From Portulaca oleracea (lineage: Eukaryota > Streptophyta > Magnoliopsida > Caryophyllales > Portulacaceae), in assembly GCA_029582165.1 (NCBI GenBank), contig CM055893.1, forward strand, positions 23,039,179-23,103,178: a stretch of 64,000 nt of DNA, read 5' to 3'. Below are positions 45,008 through 56,364 of this stretch, piece after piece. A model generated the notes under the pieces. The model made no database searches. It saw only the letters and a program-made list of their open reading frames with translations, and was not told the DNA's origin. The translations under genes and the position numbers were made by a program. Numbering within the stretch: the stretch's first letter is position 1; every line of letters begins with the position of its first letter.

Positions 45008-46482
45008 TTTTTAAAAGTGGGTAAAAATTGAAAAAAGTTTAGTGTGCTTTTAAAATCGGGAAAGAAAATAAATTCTTACTTTATAGTATTAAATCATTCT
45101 TTTTATTAGGCTTAAATGCATTGCATATACCGGGCTACCTCTCGGTCACGTATGTGGGCTGGGTTGCATTAAAGCGGCGGTTTAGGTTTAGAATTGCTAC
45201 AAAAATTACCTAAGGGTTGCACGACTGGCTATACTCTGATGGTGAACTTCACACCGGATGAGAATTAGTCACCACATCCACTCACGTAATACTCTTCGAG
45301 GTCTCCACACGAGCCATGAAGAGCAACACCCCACACGTTCAAGTTGACCTTAGAACGAGAATGCACTTGGGCAAGTAGATGAGCCGATAAGCCTATCTAG
45401 CCAATAACCCTTTTGTACATAGAGCCTTGGTTAGGATTCCCTTGTTCATATGTATGCTATGTGCTATGTGTTTAAAGTTTGTTGTAAAGAATCAACCTAA
45501 GTTTAGGAATGTTGTTTTTGTCCGTGTAGTAGTCATTAGGATTGAGAAGAGTCACGTTTTCAACTAGGTCAATTAACCTCAAAAGTTATGGTTAACCCAG
45601 TGGTTGGGTCCATTTATCTATAAAGGCTAATTACCGTACTCCATAAAGTAAACTCAACTCGCCTTTGATGATTCTACATGGCCTTTTATGACATTCTTTT
45701 AACAAACGTCCATAAAACCTGATAAAAGTCAAAACAAAGTTAGTGAGAAAAGTTCTAGCCTGTATAATAATCACCGGGTTTGAGAAAACTAAGTTATGGA
45801 ATTAATTACTCAAGTCCACCTTAATCTTTTGGTCGGCCCGTGGTTCGGCCCAACTATATTAGATTTGATAATTAAGTCCATGAATTGATTATAACTCACC
45901 TGTTGTTGGTTTTATCCAGTCCTTTACTATGCTCACTTTCCTGAAAAACATAATAAAAAATGTAGAAAGAATAGACTGTCAGTCCTGTCGATCATTGTCT
46001 TAGCTCGCATAATAGTCGGCATGGCTTGAGTTGGACCGATAAATTTTTTGAGTTACGGATTCTCCTTAAAACGATCGGCCTGTGGAAGGGGCCCATCCGA
46101 ATTGAGAAACATTGACTCGTGATTCCTTATCTAGTCCTGACTCGCCATACTAGGCTTTATTCGGCCCTATATGATGATAAAGTTGTCCTTAGGTTCATGT
46201 TGAGTTAGGTCATGCAAACCCGTGTCCCGAGTGAGTCCTCCTGTGTATCAACATTTAGGTCATGCATTTTAGGAAGTACCATGTAGGTCGGTTAGGCCAT
46301 GCATTCATTTGGGAAGGTTTTGGGTTTTTTAGGTCAATCTCTGATCTGTGTGTTGTACCTTAGTCAGTATAGGAGACCCGAGTCTACCTTGGATCCCAGG
46401 GCCGTCAGGCCGCCAAATTCGCAACCCGGATTACGTTTCGCAGAATTCCAAGTCAAGGGTATCTTGCTGTTTGCAATTTGAC
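45008..46482 (+). mobile_element. Tat T2 untranslated leader
   Basis: Long leader without coding sequence, matching the leader of T1 (see 11661-12707). Tat elements typically have long leaders. Confidence 0.65.
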
Positions 46483-48059
46483 ATGTCTGCCAATGAAAAC
46501 CAAGCTGACAACTCGGTCAACGCTGCTTTGACCAAATTCTTTGAGGAGAGGTTCAACAAGATAGAAGGTTCAATCACCTTCGCTACTCTGCAACAAGAGA
46601 AGACAGCTAAAGAGCTTACTGCCCAACAACGACAACTCATTGAAATGCAGAATAGCCGTATTGAGCAACAACAAGAAACCTTGAATTGAGTAGTGGAAGC
46701 TCTGCACCGCATTAGTGCACATGTCGGGATGAACAATGGTGATGAAGACGTTATGGAAGTTGTCCCTAATCCTGCGACTGTTGTTGACAGGGGTAAAGAA
46801 AAGCTAGGGGAAAGCTCCCAAACGAGAGGACTCATCCATATTCCAGATGATTCTGTGCTTAAGCCACCACCTCCAATGGCTACCCCTCCGGTTACATCAA
46901 TCAAGGCTGAGACCGTAGTCCAAGATACTCCTGCTATCCGCGAGGTAAAGGCGCAGTTGAGTGTAGTCAAGAATGCTATGAGCCAATTACTTGCCTTCGC
47001 TAATCAGTTCGTCGAATTCGAACCGCCTGCACCAATTGACGACAAGATAGCTGGAAAAATGGACATACCTCTAAAGAAGTTCAGTCCTTCTGCAAACCCG
47101 ACGCATCATGTATGGGAGTTTAATTGGGTGATGCCATTCCGAGGCATAGGTACTCATCACTACAAGCAACTTTTCCCATCATCGCTGAATGATGAAGCAC
47201 TAGATTGGTACTATACTCTTCCTTTGGAAACTCGGGGAGATTGGACGGCTTTGCGTCGAGCATTCATCGAGCATTACAGCAAGATTCAAAAGGATAAGGT
47301 GACCTTAACTAATGTCATGGCTATTCGCCAAAGGGAAGATGAGCCGTTCTTGGCTTACTATGAAAGGTGACATTCTAAGATGTCTCAAGTGACTAGTTTC
47401 ATTCCAACGGAAGTACAGTTGGATACTTTCATCCGAAGTTTGAATTCAAGTCTGGCTCAACAGTTAGACTTTCATGTCGTAGAGAATTTTGAATACCTGA
47501 TGAAGCTGTTCCCTAAGCTGGAGGCACGGAAGGAAAGAAATGCGACATCCCAGAGTTGGAAGGGGGCAGTACCGCTCGAAAAACCATTGGCGCTCCGAGA
47601 GCGGCGGAGACTAATGTTATCCAGAATATGAATCATGGGTCGTCTCAAAAGCTAACATTCTTCCAGTATGATTCCTATACTCCATTGGACATGACTTATA
47701 CTGATGCCTTGGACCGATTGTTAAAGTCCGACAAGATTAGGTTGCCTACTCCTAGGCCGGAACTTGAGAACAAAGGGCCTGGTTGGAACAACAATGCCTA
47801 ATGTAAGTACCATCGTGTGAGGGGACATGACACCGAGCGATGATATACGCTTAAGAACCTTATTGAGAAGATGATTCGCTCTGGCGAATTACCGGCGCCT
47901 AAGTCAGCTAAGAAACCTAGCAACAAAATCAATCCTCTCCCGAATCATGCCATTTTCGTAGGAGAGGGCTCTTTTGATCCTTCCGAATGCATTACGGAGG
48001 AAGGAGCACCTTTACTCCCTCCTAAAGATCCGACAACCTTTACTATCAATGGCTTATGA
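46483..48059 (+). pseudogene. Tat gag, decayed
   Basis: Starts at ATG 46483. N-terminal Gln/Glu-rich segment (TAQQRQLIEMQN) with coiled-coil character. The capsid domain lies around 47040-47630 with DWYYTLPLETRGDWTALRRAF and LRQ-like AIRQREDEPFLAYYER, which fit Retrotrans_gag. There are stops at 46687 and 47368, a frameshift near 47570, then a CKYHRVRGHDTER.YTLKNLIE motif (about 47802-47870) that replaces the usual zinc knuckle in Tat elements. Non-functional. Confidence 0.75.
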
Positions 48060-48704
48060 GCAAGTGATGATGAAAGCCTTGAAGATCTCGGAGAGCAGCA
48101 GCCCTTGGGAGATTTGAAGAATGGTATGTGTGATTTGATCATGCATGCGATCATCCAACAAGACAAGAAGATTCAAGAACACCTTCAGCGTCAGGATCAA
48201 CAAATAGAACAACAAAGAGAAGTTCTGGATAAAGCACTAAAAGAGCTGCAACACCTTATGGATTGTATTGAAGAACAAGAGTCCGCTGCTAAAGAAAGAA
48301 AGGAAGTGGACCCGATGGTTGCTGTGTTGTCCAGTCCTGCATTTGATCCAAGCTCCATGATTTTTGCTGATGAAGGTCACCACGAGTTGTCCTGGGTCAA
48401 TTCTACTAATAATAAATGTACCCTAGTGTTAGGAGAACCTTGTAAGGTCTTGTCTAAGTCGAGCACTAGTGGGTCTATAGTTGAGTCTGAATCAGCTGGG
48501 ATTAGCCCTATGTCTGATGAGTCTGTATCCATTTCTGCTTTCAATGAAGTGAACCTTTCTGAGTATTCTTGTTCTTCTTCCTTTTGCTGTGCTAATAGTC
48601 ACGAATTTGATACTGAACCTTTAAAAGACTTTAAAGAATTAATACGAGCTATGAATGAACGCGAAAGTCATATGTCAGCAATTTAAGAGACCATCACTAT
48701 CAAT
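48060..48704 (+). pseudogene. Region between Tat gag and RT; protease missing
   Basis: Open in one frame (48105-48686) but without a retropepsin motif. It has a Gln/Glu-rich coiled coil (QDQQIEQQREVLDKALKEL) followed by an acidic Ser-rich segment. Tat elements normally carry protease here; the typical landmarks seen at 31049-31893 are absent. The segment may be a diverged linker after a deletion. Confidence 0.45.
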
Positions 48705-50208
48705 GTGGGGACACTTGAAACTCCCCGGGAACTGAAAATTGGCAAATCACTGACCCAAGGGGAGCAGCAGCAGTTTTCCGCTCTCCTGAGAGAGTTTATC
48801 GACGTTTTTGCTTGGTCTTACAAGGACATGCCTGGGATCGACCGAGAGATCGCCGAGCATGTGATACCTCTTTTCCCCGATGCTAAACCTATTCAACAGC
48901 GTCCGCGGAGAATTTAGAATGAATGGTCCGATAAGATCCATGTTGAAGTCCGGAAACAATTAGAGGTTGGGTTCATCAGAATTGTTGAGTTTCCACAATG
49001 GGCAGCTACTATTGTCCCTGTACCGAAGAAGAATGGAAAGGTACGAATGTGTGTTGACTTTAGGGATCTGAACAAGGCCAGCCCAAAGGATTGCTTTCCT
49101 TTGCCGCATATCGATGTCCTAGTCGATCATACTTGTGGTCATGAACTCCTGTCATTCATGGATGGATATGCTGGTTACAATCAGATCAAAATGGTTGAAG
49201 AAGGTATGAAAAGACATCTTTCATCACTCCGTGGGGAACCTTTTGCTATGTAGTTATGTTATTTGGGTTGAAGAATGCTGGTGCCACTTACCAACACACC
49301 GTCACCACCTTACTTCATGACATGATCTATAAGTAGGTGGAAGCATATGTAGATGACATGATTGTTAAGTCTGAAAGTCGTGAAGACCATATCCCTAACT
49401 TCCGCAAGTTTTTCCTTAGACTTTGCAAGTACAACACGAGATTGAATCCGTAGAAGTTTGCATTTGGAGTAACTTCAGGGAAGTTGCTAGGGTATATCGT
49501 CAGTCAGTGGGGAATTGAAGTTGATCTATCTAAGATCAAGGCTATTAAGGATATGCCACCGCCTCAAACGGAAAAGGAGATTTGTGGTTTCCTAGGGCGA
49601 GTTCAATACCTGAGAAGGTTTATTTCCAAGCTCACTATGACCTGTGAGAAATTGTTTAAGAAGTTGAAGAAAGGTGCAAAAATTGAATGGCATGACCAGT
49701 GTCAAGCAGCATTCGACAAGATCAAGGCCGATTTGATTAGTCCGCCAGTATTGGTTCCACCTGTGCTGGGAAAGCCGTTATTGCTTTATCTCACCATCAA
49801 TCAGGGTGCGATGGGTGCCATGTTGGCTCAAAAGGTTGATAATCTGGAGAAGGCCATATACTACATCTGCAAGAAATTCTCAGGATGTGAATCCTGTTAT
49901 TTTGAGATAGAAAAGATGGCCTTAGCATTGGTTTGGTCTACGAAGAAGCTTCGCCATTATCTATTGGCACACACTGTTTATGTGACTGCGGCATGTACTT
50001 CGGTCAAGTATATCATGGAGCAACCTACTGTGAGCAGCCGAATTGCCTGGGTGGTCATGTTATCTGAGTTTGACCTCCACTTTCAACATCAGAAGTCTAT
50101 AAAGGGACGAGTAGTTTCTGATTTTCTGGCAGAACTCCCAACAGAAGACTCCAGCACTAGGGGCTTGGAGTTTAGTGATGAGCAAGTGTTTCAGGTGGAA
50201 GAAGAGAC
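48705..50208 (+). pseudogene. Tat reverse transcriptase and first RNase H, decayed
   Basis: Starts with the conserved pre-RT block (FAWSYKDMPGID). RT motifs: RMCVDFRDLNKASPKD (49040), FMDGYAGYNQI, then after a frameshift near 49250 the catalytic YVDDM (about 49350). The connection and RNase H follow (FDKIKADL...PLLLYL, ALVWSTKKLRHYLL). Stops at 48915, about 49334 and about 49450. It makes cDNA in a live element; not functional here. Confidence 0.8.
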
Positions 50209-50715
50209 GTGGAAGTTATATTTCGATGGCGCTGCAAACCAAATGGGGTGTGGAGCTGGGCTGTGTTAATATCTCCTGAAGACTTACATTTTCCGTTGGC
50301 GGTCAAGCTGGATTTTGACGCCACCAACAATGTTGCTGAATATGAAGCTTGTATCCTAGGAATACGTGCGGCTCTGGAAATGGGAATTGACAGGTTGTGA
50401 GTATTTGGAGATTCCAGTCTGATTGTCAATCAAGCTAGTAGTGTATGGAAACTAAAGAGTGAGTCCTTGGCTTTATATCAGCAACACTTATTTGATCTAG
50501 CCAAGAGATTCAAGCACATCGAGTTCAAGTACTTACCGAGGAGTCACAATGAATTGGCGGATGCCCTAGCCAAGTTGTCATATATGGTGGCAATGCCAGA
50601 AGCAGATCAAACTTTAGAAGTTGTAATCGAAAGGAAGGGTCGTCCTACTCATCAATCTTTGATAGTCAACGCTATTAATCCTGAGACATGGTTCTGGACA
50701 TCTACACTTATTTGA
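50209..50715 (+). pseudogene. Second (plant-type, archaeal-like) RNase H of Tat
   Basis: LYFDGAANQMG, then NNVAEYEACILGIRAA, VFGDSSLIVNQ and HNELADALAK carry the D-E-D pattern of RNase H. A second RNase H after the first is a hallmark of the Tat lineage. Frame shifts at about 50260 and a stop at 50398 break it. Confidence 0.8.
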
Positions 50716-51930
50716 AGGATGATGCATACCCACCGGATGCTGGACACCGAGCTCGGAGGGCTATCCGATTGATAGTTGCACAATATTGTATTATTCAGGA
50801 CCGTTTATACAAGAAAGCTACAACTGGTATCAATTTGTTGTGTGTCGATGAAGTAGAAGCTAGAGAACTGATGAAGTCCACTGACGGAGGAGAGTATGGA
50901 CCCCACATGAATGGCAAGATGTTAGTAAAGAAGATTCAGCGAGCAAGCTATTTTTGGTCTACAATGGAGTCGGATTGTCTTCGATTTGTGAGGAAATGCT
51001 CAAAGTGTCAGCAGTATGCTGATCTTGAGCATCAGCCATCGTCTTACCTAACTACTTTGGCCTCGCCTTGGCCATTTTCAGTGTGGGGCATCGACATTAT
51101 TGGAAAAGTTTCGCCTCATGGTACAGGAGGTCATGAATATGTGCTTGTAGCTGTGGAGTATTTTACCAAGTGGTTTGAAGCTGCTTCTTATGCTAAAATT
51201 ACCTCAAAGCATGTCACCAAATTTATGTTGAAGAACATCATCTGCAGAGATGGGGTACCACATGAAGTGATCAGTGATAATGGGAGTCATTTCATGGGAG
51301 AATTTGTAACCCTTTTGGCCAAGTACAAGATCCGACATCATCATGCTTCTCTTTATCGGCCGCAAACAAATGGAGCAGTCGAGGCCGTGAACAAAACTTT
51401 TGTGAAAATCATTAAGATGATGGTAGTCACTTATAGGGATTGGCCTGACAAACCCCCTTTCACATTATGGGGATATCAAACTTCAATTCGAACTGCAATT
51501 GCAGCTACACCCTACTCTTTGGTGTACGGGATGGAGGCTGTTTTACCTGTAGAGATTGTCGTTCCCTACTTGAGAATCATCGCCGAAAGCTAGATTCTTG
51601 AGGCCGAATGGGCTCGAGCCAATTATGAGGAGCTAACCTTGTTAGATGAACGACGACTTTGTGCTTTGCATAACATCCAACTCTATTAAAGTCGGATTAC
51701 CCGGGCATTTAATTAGAAGGTTAAGGATCAAGACTTGATGGAAGGTGACTTAGTGTTACAAAAATGAGGGTTGCTCGTCAAGATCCTCGCGGCAAGTTTG
51801 CCCCGAACTGGAAGGGTCCTTATATCATTATCTCCATTACACCTGGAGGTGCTGCTCGCTTGGCAACACCTGAAGGAAAAGAACTTATCTAGCCTGTAAA
51901 CCTAGATCAGTTGAAGAGGTATTATGTCTA
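50688..51930 (+). pseudogene. Tat integrase, decayed at its C-terminus
   Basis: Open over 301 codons to 51593. Motifs: H-x3-H-like GGEYGPHMNGK and CSKCQQYA (zinc-binding end), then the DDE core WGIDIIG, SDNGSHFMG and NGAVEAVNKT. The position of the last Glu fits DD35E. From 51594 the C-terminal domain continues in frame with stops. There is no chromodomain, as expected for Tat. It would insert cDNA into the genome. Confidence 0.8.
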
Positions 51931-52419
51931 AGCCACTAAGGGGTTAATATCCCTAGCTACTTAAACATGTATTACCTTATGAAAGCAAGCAACCGAACTG
52001 CCAATAGGCCACTTGCTTATGAAAAAAAGAAAAAGAAAAAAAGAAAAAAAAGGAAAAATGAGGGACTAACATGAAAATCTTTCGGGACAAGCTATGTAAA
52101 AGGAGAGATTACAAGTTTTACAGCTGAAAACACAAGGATTGACAAGAAGAAGATCATGGCTCCTGTTATCTTGTAAAACAAAATGAAATGTATTACTTCT
52201 CATATCAATAAAAGGAATACACTCTTGTCCGATACATTTTGTTTTACTTTTTAATAAAGGAAAAGTTTCAAATTAATAAATACATAGCGTACGCATTCTT
52301 TCCTACATTTTATTTCATATCTTCCCTCTCTATCTTACTTGCTAGATATGGATCAAGTCCTAGATCGAGTCGGAGTCCTTAGGCCCGTTAGTGCTCGCTT
52401 GACAAGTCTTGCTTTATTT
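51931..52419 (+). other. Tat T2 region after integrase
   Basis: Noncoding on the + strand. An A-rich run at 52020-52055 is followed by AT-rich sequence. No clear polypurine tract. Confidence 0.4.
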
Positions 52420-54739
52420 TTCTACGTTAGGGTGAGATTCTTTCTGGTTAGAATCCGACCTCGATTCCCCGGCGATGATAATGCTCTTCAATTTTTGAGC
52501 TTCTCGAAGAGGTGAACGGGTGTGTTTTTCGCGCCATTGTATTGCACCAATAGTAGTAGTCAGCCAGCTTCGATATACGTCGGTATATGAAGACGAAATG
52601 TGATGAGGCGGTGGGACTTCAACTCCTGCTCATTTCTTCCAATATTTAATCCATGATTTGACCACCGAACCTTGGAGATGGGTAAGGTTGGGGATCTCAC
52701 ATGGCAGCAGGGGTATGTCTTGAAGGCCACCCATTTGGCGTATTGATGCGTTACCGATCGCTCTGTGGATTAATGAGTGAAATATAGCTTGAGTTGTTGT
52801 TGTTGAAGAGAAGAGAGAATACCCCTTGAACATCAATAATCAAAAGAATAGTGAGAGAATGAAGCAACTCTCAAACACTCATGCTTGAATCATCACAATA
52901 ATAACCATGAACTTGAATAATAATCAAAATCGACCAAGACATGAACCTTGAACACCAAAGGGATTGGATATGATTTTGGATAAAGGAGATTCCACCACTA
53001 AAACCTAACACCCCACCCTGACCATCATAAAGGAATCATCCACCAAATGCTCAATAAAGGAATGACTTGCTAACACCACCATTAACAAATGGATAAAGTA
53101 AGAACAAGATTTTTGAGAGAAAAGGGAGAAACCCTAGAAATGCCTTAGCATATCATTCATAAACATAGTATTTATACTAAACAAAAAATTAGGTTAAAAA
53201 CTAAGCAAAATAACGAAACAACACGCGTGTCGTAGGCGAGGGTCGCGGGCGCGACGACCATCTGTCCGCCACAATTCGTCGCTGGTCGAGGTGGGTCGCG
53301 GGCACGACAAGGGATGTCGTGGGCGCGACAGGCTCCTGTCACGAGCGTGACAAACTTGTCGCAGGCGCAACGGTGTTCTGGGCAGCTTTTCCCTGCCGAC
53401 TTCAAACGCACATAACTTTTTTATCCGGACTCCGTTTTAGGCCCGTTAGATATTGATGGAAAGCTCTCAGTGTGTACATTAAGCTCCAAAATTTGAGACC
53501 CATCAAAGTTATATTAAAGGAGTTACGACCCAAGGACTGAAGGCGCGTCCATTTCGACAACCCACGTTGACCCGTTTGCGCTTATTCTTGCCGAAGGACT
53601 TCGAACCTTTTAAAGGCCTGAAGTTGGTCTCGATGAGGACCCGTAGCTCCACTCCCATGGTCCAGGGTCCCATTTGAAGTGGATACCACAACCAACGATG
53701 ACCCGAATACGCATCCAAGGTCTCAGGTCCACCTTGAAATGCACCCCACACCCGACCTTGAAGTGAATTCGCTCGTGATTCTCAAAGGTAGTGTGGGAAG
53801 GTTTTGCAAACACATAATTTGAAGTTTGTGTCTTCGCCTGATACGCTTCATGTATGACTCGGTCGAGAAAGTAGTAGGTGAGTTCCCTTAGACCCAACAA
53901 GGTGATATGGGCTACTTTGCTTGAATGGTTAGAGAAGCAGGGAACCTTCCTCCATTGAATCCACCATCTGATTTCTTTGTGATCCTTCAAGAAGATCACT
54001 CATTCATCAAAGCTATGACGTGCTTCATACTTCCTTTTGCGCTAGCAAAAGTGAACCAATTCCAATGGAGTTATAAGAGAGAACACCATGCTAAGGTGTT
54101 CCATGAGCCACACCTAAGGAAGAGGGGATACAGTAAGTTTTTTGGTAGCAAAAAAAAAAGAAAAAAAAGAGAGGAAAAATACAACCATGGAAAAATCGAC
54201 GAACCTTATTCCTTATGGATTATTTGAAAAATTCCTGCCAAATCAAAAAAAAATATATAAAAAAACGCACAAAGAAAAATGTCGATACTTACTTGAAGGA
54301 CAAGGGGGCTTCCACGAAAGACTTGCTTTGATTTCCGGGCATCAAGACACAATAGGGTTTCCGCCACCATCATAGGAGTCGGGTTGTAGCCACGGGCCAT
54401 TTCGTCGACAATGTGAATAAGGAAAAGAGGGGCGAAACCCGAACCATTATGATCAAATAAAAATTCAGCTAAGACACATAAGATTAAACCTCATACGCGT
54501 GATGCTGGTCTAAGTTTGAGTGCCTCCGGTGAATGGAAAAACTCTATCATGGCCTGGAGATTCACCATTCGTCTACCAAAATATGCCCGAGCGCACGATG
54601 GTTAAAATTGGTCATTTCTTCAAACCTTTCGCGGTAATTTGAAGCAAGAGGAGGAGTTGTCGCCGAGGCGTAGAAATCAAAGCCAAGGATGCATGCCCAT
54701 TCTTTAGGAAGAGGACACAATTTATTCCAAGAGAACCGG
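52420..54739 (-). pseudogene. Antisense DUF7745-like gene of Tat T2, interrupted
   Basis: The - strand homologue of the gene at 10622-11660. Exon 1 is 54293-54739 (LCPLPKEWACILG, GYNPTPMMVAETLL, GSPL), cut off at its start by the Athila LTR at 54745. The intron is 54114-54292, with a good donor (CAA|GTAAGT) and a CTTAG acceptor. Exon 2 begins at 54113 (FLKDHKEIRWW, LTYYF). Several frameshifts and stops occur. A C-terminal segment is at about 52430-52810 (VVKSWIKYWKK, then YRSWLTTTIGAIQWREKH). Between about 52820 and 53560 lies an LTR-like insertion. It sits between integrase and the lost 3' LTR in antisense, the place where extra ORFs have been reported in Tat-lineage elements. Confidence 0.6.
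52820..53560 (-). repeat. LTR-like insertion within the antisense gene
   Basis: It has a TATA-like box (- strand TATAAATA, near 53168-53178), a downstream run similar to LTR transcribed regions, and upstream a series of GTCGCGGGCGCGAC-type palindromes (53220-53380). It splits the two parts of the antisense gene. Ends and target duplication not resolved. Confidence 0.4.
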
Positions 54740-54744
54740 AATAC

Positions 54745-56317
54745 TATAGAGTGGTTTTGTTTGACCTCTGTTTTTATCCTTCTTCTCAGGGAGCGAGGGG
54801 CCTTGGTCATAGAATCCAGGTCAGAGGTCGGGTCAAGATTGCTAAGGTGAGGAAATCGGTTTGAAGGGGTCACAACGCAAGAAACAAAGCTAAGGTCGGT
54901 CAAGGAAATGAAATGGGCTTCGGAGGCTTTTCGGGATGCAAATAGGGATGAGGAAATGGGTTTTGCAACAAGAGAATAATAATGAGGGAGAATCACGTGG
55001 AAATTCCGTTAGAAAATACCCACCGAGCTTCCACTTTCGTGGATAGTCCGGATTAACTTTCCCAAAGTCCACCACGGACCCGGAGGGTTAATGAAACGAA
55101 ATTCCCTAGTTAACCTCCTTCCACTTTCGTGGGTGAGCATTAACTATCCCAATTCCAACCTTCCAACACAAATGTTGGATGTATTCGGGAATTTTCGGAC
55201 CCAAATACATCCCACTTGAGGGGAGGAAAGGAGTGGGAAATTTATTTCCCAACAAATTATTCACTAATATTGCTGAACCCAAACCTAATCACCCATTCAC
55301 ACCCTTAATTACCCCCTAACCCATAGGGTTTCCAGCCACTAATCATGATAAAAACTAAACTAACAACATCCAAACCAACCCTAAACATGATTTCTAACAT
55401 CAAACAACCATAAACAAGCAAAACAATCAAAGTAGCAAGTAAAACAATCAAAAAGGCAAGAAAGTAATTAGTAAAGCTATTAATGAAACATTTAAGGGAG
55501 GAGAATGGTTATCAAAATGCTGGAAATGAACAAAGAAAGGCAATGGGAATGATAATCCAACAATCTCTCAATTGTTTGAATCTTCAATCCTTGAACAATG
55601 CCAAAATCCACCAAAACCCTAGAATAATCTCTTACTAATATCTCTTTAATACAAGCTGAATGTAAAGGTCTAAGTATCCAAAAGCTAACCTAAGATAATC
55701 CTCCGCTCTCTAAGCTAACTCCTCAAGAAAATCGTCAATTTGAGTATTTATACAAGGTAAAACAGTTGGGCAAAACGCTGCCGTTTAAGCTAGAAATATG
55801 CGCAGAATTAGGGAGAACGCGGGCGCTATCTTGGAGATAGCGGGCGCGATCTGTGAGAAGAGCATCAGGCGATTCCGGGCTTTGTAGGACTGCGGGCGCT
55901 GCGTGGAGATGATGGTCGCTGTCTCCTTCTGTCCAACCAAGGTGATATGCGCCTGGGAGCAGCGTAACGGGTGGCACGCTTGAGATAACGGGGGCTATCC
56001 TGCTTCTCCCCTTTGCTTCCTTCCTTCCAAGGGCTGTAACGCCCGCTACAAGCGTTGTAGCGGGTATAATCTCACTGATTAGTACCAAAATTGGGGAAAA
56101 GTGATCCCGGGTCGTTTCTGCATCGGTTCTCGGCACGGCTTGACTCGGGAAATCTCCAAAAAACCTCAAAAACAACCCATTTTGCCTCGTTTTTGTGTAG
56201 AACGCCAAAACCTACAAAATAACCAAAAACAAAATAAAAAGCACGAAAATGACTCAGAATCGAGCTAAAATACCTAGATAAAAGGCGATATTTAGGCCCA
56301 AAAAATGGGACTAAACA
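54745..56317 (-). repeat. Athila A3 3' LTR
   Basis: About 1.57 kb. Starts on the - strand at 56317 (TGTTTAGTCCCATTTTTTGG). It ends near 54745, where the expected …TTACA reads CTATA. TATA box at 55745-55752. Its U3 palindromes have a different arm (CTATC.../...GATAG, about 55825-55850). It abuts, and so cut, the antisense gene of Tat T2; AATAC at 54740-54744 is a candidate target duplication. Confidence 0.75.
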
Positions 56318-56364
56318 CCCCTCCCCCCCCCCCAACACTTGAATTTTGCTCATCCCGAGCAAAA
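56318..56364 (-). other. 3' polypurine tract and hairpin of A3
   Basis: - strand: TTTTGCTC - GGGAT - GAGCAAAA, a perfect 8-bp stem at 56344-56364, followed by CAAGTGTTGGGGGGGG up to the LTR. Confidence 0.75.

Noticed and set aside
44990..51930. Endogenous pararetrovirus
   Set aside because: An integrase with an HHCC and DDE core, an LTR primer site and a second plant-type RNase H identify a Tat-lineage retrotransposon. No movement or coat protein motifs were seen.
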